From: Ningiella ruwaisensis
GTDB lineage: Bacteria; Pseudomonadota; Gammaproteobacteria; Enterobacterales; Alteromonadaceae
DNA: 64,000 bases
Assembly (NCBI RefSeq): GCF_004798935.1
Contig: NZ_RAHT01000002.1
Location: 186,001 to 250,000, forward strand
Direction: 5' to 3'
The stretch's first letter is position 1. Each line of letters starts with the position of its first letter. The notes beneath the pieces were generated by a model, which was not told the origin of the DNA, searched no databases, and saw only the letters and a list, made by a program, of their open reading frames with translations. Of the stretch, positions 1-8,305 are shown in pieces. Made by a program: the position numbers and the translations under genes.

Positions 1-983
1 TCCCATCCCCAATCCGCCCAGTAAATGGTTGCCGTTGCGTAATTAAAAAATTGATCAAACCACAAGCGATACTGCTCGCCAAGCTCGCTGTCTTCAACAA
101 GTAAACCGTGCGCCATACTGCCAAGCTCAAAATCAATATCTTCTCTTGATACGGCAACTACGGCATCCTTGACTGGCTGTCCGTTCACATCCACTACATA
201 AAGCGTGAACTCGTCTGTCCGATATTGATCAATCATTTTCTGAGCCTGCTCTCTCCATGGAGCATCTTTATCCATGCCAGCATATTTGAGCTCAGTTGCA
301 GGAAAGCTGGCCGCATCCAGCTCATGATCAATCGTCAGAAACAGCAGATCCGCTACATCAAGCTTTTGTTCCTGAGCCGCTAAATGCAGCGATAGGTGAA
401 CAGAGCCTGCTTCAAAATCTTGAGGCGCTCTGCCAACTGCAACCACGCGTGTCCATTCTGACCCAGTGGCAACACTTGCATCGGATACCAGCATCCACCT
501 TGGTGTTGCACGTTCAATGAAACCACGAATATTGACTTGCGAACTACCCGGCGCGGCTCTTACAAAATAGCCTGCATAAACCCATTCGTCTTTTTTAATG
601 GCCGAACTATTTGCCTGTGATTTTAAGGTAACAGACCAAGGATTTTCTCCCACGGCTTTTACGTGAATACGGACAAAATCTGAAAACTTACCCTCTTGTT
701 GACTGAGCCACTCATATTCGACCATCGAATCTTCGCCATTGATGCTCAGGCTATCTGCTGAAGTTTCGTCAATAAAAATTCGAAGCTCAGTATCTGGCGG
801 GATGTGGTCATATAATGTTGAGAGGGATTCTTCGGCTTTTGTAGCCACTTGAAAAAGCGCCAGAACAAAAGTCATAGCGCTCAGCAGTAAGGTTTTTTTG
901 ATTCTCTCGTTTTTCCTGTTTTTCTTATCATTGTTTCTGATTTTGCTTTGGTTTTTGTTTTTGTTTAAAAAAAGATTGTCCAT
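1..983 (-). CDS. Secreted GH10-like glycoside hydrolase, N-terminal part (C-terminus lies outside window)
   Basis: An open frame runs on the minus strand from ATG at 983 to the window edge, 327 codons with no stop. GGAG lies about 5 bases before the ATG and supports this start. The protein begins with an unusually long polar, Lys/Asn/Arg-rich stretch of about 33 residues, then a hydrophobic signal core ending near VATKA. Residues about 50-200 look like a CBM4/9-type carbohydrate-binding beta-sandwich (W-S-V-T-L-K, Y-A-G-Y-F-V-R-A, final D-V-A-D-L-L-F-L). The next stretch (EFTLYVVDVNGQPVKDA, then DFELGSMAHG and FNYATATIYW) resembles the linker and first strand of GH10 xylanase-like enzymes. 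The catalytic glutamates would lie beyond the edge, so activity and substrate cannot be judged. The family call is from memory of GH10 architecture. Confidence 0.6.
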   Translation of the reverse strand, partial: MDNLFLNKNKNQSKIRNNDKKNRKNERIKKTLLLSAMTFVLALFQVATKAEESLSTLYDHIPPDTELRIFIDETSADSLSINGEDSMVEYEWLSQQEGKFSDFVRIHVKAVGENPWSVTLKSQANSSAIKKDEWVYAGYFVRAAPGSSQVNIRGFIERATPRWMLVSDASVATGSEWTRVVAVGRAPQDFEAGSVHLSLHLAAQEQKLDVADLLFLTIDHELDAASFPATELKYAGMDKDAPWREQAQKMIDQYRTDEFTLYVVDVNGQPVKDAVVAVSREDIDFELGSMAHGLLVEDSELGEQYRLWFDQFFNYATATIYWADWGW

Positions 984-1116
984 GCCCGCTCCAATTCTTT
1001 ATTAGTAGTCTGAATCCTGTTACGGAAAAGCAATAAAGTCATTCAAACAAAGCATGTCACAAGAAAAGCATGGCGCGCAAAGCCAGACTTAAGCAAACGA
1101 ATTATGAAAATTCGTA

Positions 1117-1941
1117 TTAAAGTACCTTGGGATTTATCGGACTGGCCGCCAGTTCTCCCGGCTTGCATCCAGGCAGCCATGTTGCTAAATCGTTTTCTCG
1201 TGATTTATTCCAACGGTTCTTCGGATCGGGTTTTTCAATTACCCTGGTATTGTCCTCATACCAAATAATCGTCATGACTTCGCGTAAGGTGTCGGTTTGA
1301 TTGCCAGGCGCACCATGCAAACACCACCCTGAATGAAAGGTAGCGTCTCCTGCTGACATGTCGCCATGATTAACAATATCAAAACCGCGCTCTTTGCACA
1401 TATTGCTTAAGTAAGCCTCGGAATCATCGGATATTGGCATATCCCCTAAATATCCAACACTCGAGGTACCCGACGCAAAGTTAAGCGTGCCCATTGCAGT
1501 AGTAATATCCATCAGCGGCATCCACATGGTGATGCAATTGTCGGTTACAAGCGGCCAATAATGCTGATCTTGATGCCAAGGCGTGATACCACCATGAGGC
1601 TCTTTGAAAAGCGCCTGATCATGATAGATTCTGACATGGTCTACGCCCATAAGCTGCGCAGCCACGCTGGCAAATCGCTTGCTTAAAACCCACTTTGCAA
1701 GAGCTGGGTTTTCTACCCATAAATTCATTATTTGTAAAAAGGCTTTGCCGTAAGTATCGCGCTGATCAAATGGCAGTAAAGCAATGTTGCGTTTTCGCTC
1801 TTCAACGGATGCATTAACCTGTTCTCTGAATTCGCCAATATGCGCAGCATCACAAACCTGCGACAGCTTTACGTGTCCGTTTGTTCGATAATACTCAATA
1901 TCAGACGCAGCAAGCGCTATGGTTGTATCTAAATAATTCAA
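1117..1941 (-). CDS. Phytanoyl-CoA dioxygenase (PhyH) family protein
   Basis: A 274-residue non-haem Fe(II)/2-oxoglutarate-dependent oxygenase. The iron ligands are visible as His123 and Asp125 in WHQDQHYWP and His209 in GWCLHGAPGN. Arg220 (TLREVMTIIW) is placed to bind 2-oxoglutarate. There is no signal peptide, so it should be cytoplasmic. Members of this family hydroxylate very different small molecules (phytanoyl-CoA, ectoine, halogenation substrates), so the substrate is unknown. It is a single gene, separated from the RND operon by about 185 bases, and the neighbours give no pathway hint. The length fits the family. Family assignment is firm, function is open. Confidence 0.85.
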   Translation of the reverse strand: MNYLDTTIALAASDIEYYRTNGHVKLSQVCDAAHIGEFREQVNASVEERKRNIALLPFDQRDTYGKAFLQIMNLWVENPALAKWVLSKRFASVAAQLMGVDHVRIYHDQALFKEPHGGITPWHQDQHYWPLVTDNCITMWMPLMDITTAMGTLNFASGTSSVGYLGDMPISDDSEAYLSNMCKERGFDIVNHGDMSAGDATFHSGWCLHGAPGNQTDTLREVMTIIWYEDNTRVIEKPDPKNRWNKSRENDLATWLPGCKPGELAASPINPKVL

Positions 1942-1989
1942 AGCAGCACCTCTTAAAAAGTTAAGATGCCGTTAAATTATCAAAGCGCA

Positions 1990-2019
1990 TTTAAATGAAA
2001 CAGCGAAAACTATTGTCAA
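1990..2019 (-). promoter_or_regulatory. Possible sigma-70 promoter for the PhyH-family gene
   Basis: On the minus strand a perfect TTGACA (2019-2014) is followed after 18 bases by TTTAAA (1995-1990), a 4-of-6 match to the -10 box. It sits about 50 bases before the start codon of the oxygenase gene. The -35 is strong but the -10 is weak, so this is only a candidate. Confidence 0.3.
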
Positions 2020-2127
2020 AATGCGCAAGGGTTTTATGTTTTATCGTTCAGGTTTTTACTTATTTTTAACTTTCAAGATTCAGATTTATTGTATTGTCCG
2101 TATCACAAAAACCACGAAAGCACTAAA

Positions 2128-5100
2128 TCACGAAGGTAATGCCTCTTGGCGGGTGAATTTTTGTTTAACTCGCTTAAGTTTATCTTCCAGCATTAAGAGG
2201 CTTGGTGTAATCAAAAGCGTTAACAAGGTAGCAAAGGCTAACCCACCTGCAATCGTGCTTGCAAGCGTGGTCCACCATTGCGCAGATGGCGCACCGATGG
2301 ATATATTGCGCCCTAAAATATCAATGGTTAAGGCAAATACCATGGGCAATAGCCCTAAAACGGTTGTTACAGAGGTAAGCAATACAGGCCTTATCCTTTG
2401 CGCTGATGTGCGCAAAATGGCTTCTTTTGTATCCATGCCTTTTTTCTTCAAGTCGTTGTAGGTATCAATTAATACGATATTGTTATTCACCACAATGCCT
2501 GCAAGCGCGATAACGCCAATGCCACCCATCACAATACCAAAGGCTTGTCCTGTGGCGAGCAATCCCAGCAAGACCCCAGCCGTGGAGAAAATAATAGCGC
2601 TAAGCACAATAAAGGCCTGATAAAAACTGTTGAACTGCGTGATCAAAATCACCAGCATTAAAAAGATAGCCACAATAAACGCGTTACTTAAAAAGGTCAT
2701 GGCTTCCTGCGAGTCTTCATCCTGTCCTTTAAAAGTTGCTTTAGTCCCGGTAGGCAGGGGGTTTTCAGCCAAGGCCTGTCGTAATTTCTGACTTTGTGCA
2801 TCGGCTAACAAATCTTCTCTGACGGCCGATTTAATCGACATAGTGCGCTCTGCATCGGTACGAACAATGCGGCTTAATTTTTGCGCCGGCTCAAAGCTTA
2901 CAAAATTGCGAATAGGAACCAAGCCATCACTCGTGGGTATTTTCAGATCGTAGAGTTGTTCCAAATTACGGCTTTCTGTTGGAAATCGCAGGCGAATTTC
3001 AACTTCATCTTCCACATCGTCTGGTCGATACTCTGCCAACAAGGCACCATTGGTAATCAGCGTAACCGCATTACCCAAAAGAGAAACATCGACATTGAAT
3101 TTAGCGGCCAGCTCACGGTTAACTTTTAATCGCCATTCAATACTTGGCAATGGTCTTGAATCTTCAATATCAACAAAACCGCCAATTTCGTCCATTAATC
3201 CGCGAATATGCGCCACAGCCGGAGCCAAATCATCAGGATTATTCGCGCTGACATCAATTTCAATAGGTTTGCCCGCACCTGGCCCCGCCTGTTGCTCACG
3301 AATTTGCACCTTAATGCCTGCAATATCCTTGATTTGCTCACGCATTCGCTCAATCAGCGTGTTTGCATCAGGGCGTGTTTGCCAATCGGCCAAGTCTAAC
3401 TGGATAACGCCAATGGTATCTTCCGGCATTTCTGATTGCGGCTGCACCCCTGCTCCCATCGTTTTAGCATAAACCGCATCTATGTGATCTTGGTTAAGTA
3501 AAATGCTCTCTACTTTTCGCACCAGCGCATCGCGCTCAGTAATCGATAAGTCGCCACGCGCCTGAACTTGTACCTGTAAAAACTCGGGCTCTATTTCAGG
3601 GAAAAACTCAACACCTTTACCCATAGCGAAATACGCGATATACGCTACGAACAATGCAACAACAGCAGTACCTGCGCTTTTTCCAGGATGATTTAACAAA
3701 GTATTTAGCAAGCGTAAATAGGAGCCTACCCAGCCGCCAATTGAATTCAGATCGCCATTTTCGGCTGCGCGAATATCCTTTGTAGAATTTGACAGGGTAC
3801 TTTGCGTTTCATCAATGGATTTTTTACCGGAAATCAGTCCGCCAAGTACAGGAATAAAAACTAGGGCCATAAACAGCGAAGCGATTAGTGTGATGATTAC
3901 CGTAATGGGCAAAAACTTCATAAACTCACCCACCAGGCCCGGCCATACCAACAGCGGCGTAAACACAGCCAGCGTTGTCGCGGTAGATGCAATAATCGGC
4001 CAAGACATCCGCTTGGCCGCTGACGCAAAGGCAGTAGCTGGCGACTCACCGTCTTGTATGTAGCGATCTGCAAGCTCAATGGTAACAATAGCACCGTCCA
4101 CCAGCATGCCTACTACTAAAATCAAACTAAACAGAACAACAATATTGAGTGTGTAACCAAAAAAGCTAATAACAAGCATGGCACTTAAAAATGAGCCCGG
4201 AATTGCCAAACCCACCAAAATAGCAGGGCGAACACCAAGCGCGGCCACCACAACAATCATCACAAGCACAATTGCGGTGATCACATTGTTTTCTAAATCA
4301 CCCAACATGGTTTTAATTTCGTCAGACTTATCTTGTAAATAATTGACTTTTATCGTGCTTGGCCATGCGCTTTGCGCTTGTTCAACGATGGCTCGCACCT
4401 GTGCAACCGTTTCAATAATATTTGCGCCAGTGCGCTTCGATACCTCTAAAGCAAGTGAAGGCTCACCTTGAATGCGCGCAAAGGTAGACGGGTCTTTAAA
4501 TGTTCGGCGAATGCTGGCTACATCAGAAAAGGTCACAATCGTATCGCCCACGCGCTTTACCGGAAGGGTGGATAAATCTTCCATGGTTTCAATTACACCG
4601 GGCACTTTAAACACCATGCGACCAGCGCCTGTGTCTAGCGCACCTGCGGCAACCAGTCGATTATTGCTGCTTACAAAATTAAATACATCGGTAAACGAGA
4701 GGTTATAGGTTTCAAGCGCGATAGGGTCAACCACAACTTCAAGTAGCTCTTCTCGCTCTCCGCCAATTTCCACTTCAAGTACGCCCGCAAGCGCTTCAAT
4801 TCTGTCTTTTAGGTCTTTAGAAATGCTCAGCAAGGTGCGCTCTGGCACATCTCCTGAGAGCACAACGGTTAAAACAGGAAACAGGGAAATATTAACCTCG
4901 GTCACGCGCGGCTCTTCGCTACCGGCGGGAATTTCGGCTTTTGCGATATCGACTTTTTCGCGCACATCCTGAAGCGCCTGATCGGCATCAAATCCGGCAT
5001 CAAACTCCAAGGTCACTGAAGCGAAACCCTGCGAACCTGTTGCAGACATTTCTTTTAGTCCCTCAATAGTTTGAAGCTCTTTTTCTAATGGCCGAATAAG

Positions 5101-5289
5101 CAAGCGCTCTGCATCTTCCGGGGATATGCCATCGTAAACCACCGATACATACACAATAGGAATAGTGACATCTGGCTCGGCTTCTTTAGGAATGGAAAAA
5201 TAAGCGCTGGCACCGGCAAGCACCAGCATTATAAATACCAAAGCAATGGTTCGGGAACGCGAAAAGGCAGTATCAATAATGGTATGCAT
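2128..5289 (-). CDS. RND efflux permease, inner-membrane pump subunit (AcrB/MexB superfamily)
   Basis: A 1053-residue proton-driven exporter that forms the inner-membrane trimer of a tripartite pump. The usual RND layout is visible: an N-terminal membrane helix, a long periplasmic porter domain (about 40-330), a first block of helices with the GMLVDGAIVTIE signature carrying the acidic proton-relay residues, a cytoplasmic break near 500, a second periplasmic domain (about 560-860) and a final helix block. Length is normal for the family. The gene starts one base after the stop of the adaptor gene, so the two are translationally linked. The substrate range cannot be predicted. No outer-membrane channel gene is adjacent, so a TolC-like protein from elsewhere is probably used. 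Confidence 0.92.
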   Translation of the reverse strand: MHTIIDTAFSRSRTIALVFIMLVLAGASAYFSIPKEAEPDVTIPIVYVSVVYDGISPEDAERLLIRPLEKELQTIEGLKEMSATGSQGFASVTLEFDAGFDADQALQDVREKVDIAKAEIPAGSEEPRVTEVNISLFPVLTVVLSGDVPERTLLSISKDLKDRIEALAGVLEVEIGGEREELLEVVVDPIALETYNLSFTDVFNFVSSNNRLVAAGALDTGAGRMVFKVPGVIETMEDLSTLPVKRVGDTIVTFSDVASIRRTFKDPSTFARIQGEPSLALEVSKRTGANIIETVAQVRAIVEQAQSAWPSTIKVNYLQDKSDEIKTMLGDLENNVITAIVLVMIVVVAALGVRPAILVGLAIPGSFLSAMLVISFFGYTLNIVVLFSLILVVGMLVDGAIVTIELADRYIQDGESPATAFASAAKRMSWPIIASTATTLAVFTPLLVWPGLVGEFMKFLPITVIITLIASLFMALVFIPVLGGLISGKKSIDETQSTLSNSTKDIRAAENGDLNSIGGWVGSYLRLLNTLLNHPGKSAGTAVVALFVAYIAYFAMGKGVEFFPEIEPEFLQVQVQARGDLSITERDALVRKVESILLNQDHIDAVYAKTMGAGVQPQSEMPEDTIGVIQLDLADWQTRPDANTLIERMREQIKDIAGIKVQIREQQAGPGAGKPIEIDVSANNPDDLAPAVAHIRGLMDEIGGFVDIEDSRPLPSIEWRLKVNRELAAKFNVDVSLLGNAVTLITNGALLAEYRPDDVEDEVEIRLRFPTESRNLEQLYDLKIPTSDGLVPIRNFVSFEPAQKLSRIVRTDAERTMSIKSAVREDLLADAQSQKLRQALAENPLPTGTKATFKGQDEDSQEAMTFLSNAFIVAIFLMLVILITQFNSFYQAFIVLSAIIFSTAGVLLGLLATGQAFGIVMGGIGVIALAGIVVNNNIVLIDTYNDLKKKGMDTKEAILRTSAQRIRPVLLTSVTTVLGLLPMVFALTIDILGRNISIGAPSAQWWTTLASTIAGGLAFATLLTLLITPSLLMLEDKLKRVKQKFTRQEALPS

Positions 5290-5290
5290 A

Positions 5291-6424
5291 TTAGCGCCTC
5301 GCGCTTATCATGTTGCTTGCGACATCGATAGGCGAATCGTTGAGTGTGTTGTCACGTCTATTTTCAGAGGGAGTGGTCCGTACTTTCATCCCATCTTCCA
5401 CAAAGCCTTGCCCTGCTACTATCACCCGGGCTGTATCTGGCAAACCACTCACCCATGCGCCACCTGTATCGCTTTGTAAAATATTGACTTCATGAAACCT
5501 CACAGTATCAGAATCATCTACCGTTTTAACGCCTATCTCGCCTTCAGCGCTCAATGAAAAAAGTGCTGGAGATATATAGTGCGCATCTACCGTATCAATG
5601 GCGATTTTTGCTTTTGCACTCATTCCGCTTTTAAGCTTTGAGTCGCTATTATCGATTTCTATTTCGACCTCAAACGTGCGAGTGCTGCTGTTAGCACGAG
5701 GCGAAATATAGCGCACAGTGCCGCTTACCTGTTCACCTGTTGAAAGCGCAACATCCACCTTGCTACCTAAAGCAACACGATTGATATGATGCTGACCAAC
5801 AGGCACACTAACAATCAGCGGTGTTGGCTCAATTAATATGGCTATGGCCTTATTCGTTTGCACATAATCGCCCGCCTCGACAAGGCGCGATTCCAAAATT
5901 CCACTAAAGGGGGCAGTGATGCGAGTGCGAGCAATATCAAGTTCAATGCGCGCAATGGCAGCTTCTACCGCTTTTACATCGGCGCGCGCGCGCTCCAACT
6001 CACTTTCAGACTGATAGTTTTGTTTTGCCAAACGCGCTAATCGTTCAAGCGTTTTGCTACGTGATTCCAATAAGGCTTTTTGTTCGTCTAACTGTAGCTG
6101 ACGGTCTTCCATTGCCAGTTGAACAAGCAACTCCCCCTCTTTAACCGGCTCGCCTTCTTTAGCAGGGGTGCTCATAACTTGCCCCTGCGTTTGCGCACGT
6201 ACTTCTACCACTTTGTTTGGTTCAACCTGTCCGTTACTGCTCACAAATATGTCGATGGGTTCAGCGCGCATGCTTTGCACCGCCACTTTAAATAAGGCCT
6301 CTTCGGCTTGAGCCACGTTTTGAGATTTGCCAGTGGTATTGTCGCTTGAAAAAAGCACACCGGATGCCATCCACAATACAAACAGAACAGCGATTGTAAT
6401 AGCAATAAGATAAGATTTACGCAT
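5291..6424 (-). CDS. RND efflux periplasmic adaptor (membrane fusion protein, AcrA/HlyD-type)
   Basis: A 377-residue adaptor that bridges the RND permease to an outer-membrane channel. An N-terminal hydrophobic anchor (about 5-25) is followed by the first half of a lipoyl domain (VEVRAQTQGQVMSTPAKEG), an alpha-hairpin coiled coil (about 110-165, rich in L/E/R), the second lipoyl half (ITAPFSGILESRLVEAGDYV) and a beta-barrel (about 205-290). There is no lipobox Cys, so it is membrane-anchored rather than a lipoprotein. It lies between the regulator gene (11-base gap) and the permease (1-base gap) in one operon. Confidence 0.92.
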   Translation of the reverse strand: MRKSYLIAITIAVLFVLWMASGVLFSSDNTTGKSQNVAQAEEALFKVAVQSMRAEPIDIFVSSNGQVEPNKVVEVRAQTQGQVMSTPAKEGEPVKEGELLVQLAMEDRQLQLDEQKALLESRSKTLERLARLAKQNYQSESELERARADVKAVEAAIARIELDIARTRITAPFSGILESRLVEAGDYVQTNKAIAILIEPTPLIVSVPVGQHHINRVALGSKVDVALSTGEQVSGTVRYISPRANSSTRTFEVEIEIDNSDSKLKSGMSAKAKIAIDTVDAHYISPALFSLSAEGEIGVKTVDDSDTVRFHEVNILQSDTGGAWVSGLPDTARVIVAGQGFVEDGMKVRTTPSENRRDNTLNDSPIDVASNMISARR

Positions 6425-6435
6425 TCCAGTGACCT

Positions 6436-6918
6436 TTAAGTGAGCGATTTAACTGCTTCAGAAAACTTGTTGTAAAAATCAAGCATTTGAGAAAGGCGTG
6501 TTTGCGCACCTTCGAGCACATCGGGCAGGTCTGATTTTGTTGCTTTCAATAAAGCACGAGCCTCCTGAGTGCGAGCTTCAATTCCCTGCATCAGGCTTGT
6601 ATATGGATTCTCTCGCAAGACAAAATAGTCCTGACGCTCTCCTTTTTTAGTGCTTCGCTCGATTAAGCCAAGATTCACCAGTAAACGCGTATTCGTTGAT
6701 ATACTGCCTCGACTGACGGCTAATTTTTCAGTCAAATCAGTAAAACTATGCGGCTCATCGTAAATGACCAGCACTGCCAGTATGCGACCCGCTATTCTAG
6801 GCAGGCCATCAGCTTGAGCAATTAAGCCCATTTTTTCAATAAAGTGCTCTATGGTATGAGCCGTTGCTTCATCCATTGACGAAGCAATCGTATTAGAGTC
6901 TTGCACGCTTTTTTTCAT
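6436..6918 (-). CDS. GbsR/MarR-type winged-helix transcriptional regulator of the RND operon
   Basis: A 160-residue DNA-binding protein. Residues about 45-105 form a winged helix (HSFTDLTEKLAVSRGSIS as the recognition part, then LVNLGLIERSTKKGERQDYF as the wing). The longer C-terminal dimerisation helix fits GbsR-like proteins better than classical MarR. It is the first gene of the operon with the adaptor and permease, and a 30-base inverted repeat lies 24-53 bases before its start codon. The arrangement is typical of an autoregulated local repressor that releases when a pump substrate or membrane stress is present. The inducer is unknown. Confidence 0.85.
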   Translation of the reverse strand: MKKSVQDSNTIASSMDEATAHTIEHFIEKMGLIAQADGLPRIAGRILAVLVIYDEPHSFTDLTEKLAVSRGSISTNTRLLVNLGLIERSTKKGERQDYFVLRENPYTSLMQGIEARTQEARALLKATKSDLPDVLEGAQTRLSQMLDFYNKFSEAVKSLT

Positions 6919-6941
6919 GATGCCTTAACCGCAGTAACTTT

Positions 6942-6971
6942 CATATTGTTCAGTATAAACTAAACAATATG
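6942..6971 (-). promoter_or_regulatory. Palindromic operator overlapping the -10 box of the RND operon
   Basis: Two 13-base arms (6942-6954 and 6959-6971) form an inverted repeat with one mismatch around a 4-base spacer; each arm contains CATATTGTT. On the minus strand a TATACT -10-like box (6957-6952) straddles the spacer. A dimeric repressor bound here would block RNA polymerase. The regulator encoded directly downstream is the obvious candidate. Confidence 0.75.
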
Positions 6972-7069
6972 AACAATCTTTCTATTTTAAAGGGTAATAA
7001 GGCCTAAAAGTGTAAAGAATTGTAAAGCCAGTGTTTGAGCTATTAGGGTCTGTTGGTATCTGCCTGCTT

Positions 7070-8305
7070 TTATAACTTGGATAAAAGTACTTCGAGCTGC
7101 TCCTCAATCGAGAATATCGCCTCTTCCGTATCTAAACTCTTATCCATGTACATATTAAATTGTTCGGTTTTAGACGCAATAATTGAGGTAAGTTCATCTT
7201 CTTGTTGTTCAAGCAAACCCAATTTAAAAAATGCGTTTTCAAACTCGCTGTTTAAATCTTCAATCAGGTTTACCACTGAGGCTTTATCAACTTTGTACTG
7301 TTTGGAAAGCATATGCATGGTAGAGACAATATCCTGTAACATCTCTTTAATTTGAGTAGTTTCAAGACTGCCTTGTCGCGCGGGATGATGGGTGCTTACA
7401 GCAGCTTTGGAATCGCTTGATAATTTTTTGTTGAGCGCGTCTGTATCTTCTAAAATCATCATTAAATTGTCGCGCAAATCGCCGCGCAAATTTTCATCAT
7501 CGGTAGGCATATTTTTTACAATAATTGCCACACTTTCAAAATTTACAATGTAACGGCTTCCCCGCTCTAAAAAGCGGCCCTGCATGCGGCTGGCGCGTTC
7601 AAGCAAATCCTCTTCAAGCGGTGTGATGTTTGCGTTGTCGTTATGAGTGGAGCAAGAGGAGCGAGAAGAACGAGACGATCGATATATAGTACCTTGCGGT
7701 GTTTTAAGCTGAACGCATACATCCATGTTTAAACTGTCGAACACATCAAAAAGCGCACTAATTAGGCCATCATGAGTCTTGATTTTGAGACCACTTCGCA
7801 AAAAGCCAAGCACTGTTCCCAAGTGCCCTGCGCTAGCGATCACCGACATCACCATATCCGATGTACTCTTATTCTCATCCTGTAATCGGTGCAAAAGCTC
7901 ACGGTCGTGCACAATCACGTCTACTTTTCGAGCAACCACATTGGTATCAATAGGTTTGGTCAAATAATCCACGCCGCCCACATCAAATCCTTTAAGAATT
8001 TCTTCTGTTGAATCATTGGCCGACACAAACACCACTGGCATTTCCGGCGAGATCTTAAGAATGTCTGCGCAGGTTTGGTAACCATCCTTCAATGGCATAT
8101 TCACATCGAGCAAGACTAATTCAATATCTTTATCTTCTTGCACCATATTGATGGCTTGCTCGCCTGAGGTTGCCACTACAATCGCGTATTTATGCTTTAA
8201 TACTTCCATTAAAATACGCAATTCATTCGGCGAATCGTCAACTAACAGAATGCGGTGCTTATGCGCTGTTGCATCTAAACCTGTATTTTCGTCAAGATCT
8301 AACAT
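7070..8305 (-). CDS. Response regulator with REC domain and uncharacterised C-terminal output region
   Basis: A 411-residue protein. Residues about 17-135 are a receiver domain with acidic pair Asp23/Asp24, phospho-acceptor Asp67 (LVLLDVNMP), a Ser/Thr switch (VSAND) and Lys in LTKPID. The remaining two thirds contain no known DNA-binding, GGDEF, EAL or HD-GYP motif. About 155-270 look like a folded domain that I recall following REC in other gammaproteobacterial regulators, and the tail (about 310-410) is strongly helical, probably coiled coil. An odd Arg-Ser repeat (YRSSRSSRSSCS) interrupts the middle domain. The start overlaps the end of the kinase gene by 7 bases, so it is the probable partner of that kinase. 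Confidence 0.8.
   Translation of the reverse strand: MLDLDENTGLDATAHKHRILLVDDSPNELRILMEVLKHKYAIVVATSGEQAINMVQEDKDIELVLLDVNMPLKDGYQTCADILKISPEMPVVFVSANDSTEEILKGFDVGGVDYLTKPIDTNVVARKVDVIVHDRELLHRLQDENKSTSDMVMSVIASAGHLGTVLGFLRSGLKIKTHDGLISALFDVFDSLNMDVCVQLKTPQGTIYRSSRSSRSSCSTHNDNANITPLEEDLLERASRMQGRFLERGSRYIVNFESVAIIVKNMPTDDENLRGDLRDNLMMILEDTDALNKKLSSDSKAAVSTHHPARQGSLETTQIKEMLQDIVSTMHMLSKQYKVDKASVVNLIEDLNSEFENAFFKLGLLEQQEDELTSIIASKTEQFNMYMDKSLDTEEAIFSIEEQLEVLLSKL

Noticed and set aside
1097-1115. Seven-base stem after the PhyH-family gene as an intrinsic terminator
   Set aside because: AT-rich stem (ACGAATT/AATTCGT) without a proper T run on the coding strand.
2021-2461. Open frame of 146 codons on the plus strand
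   Set aside because: It lies mostly antisense to the end of the RND permease gene, has no family resemblance and no convincing ribosome site.
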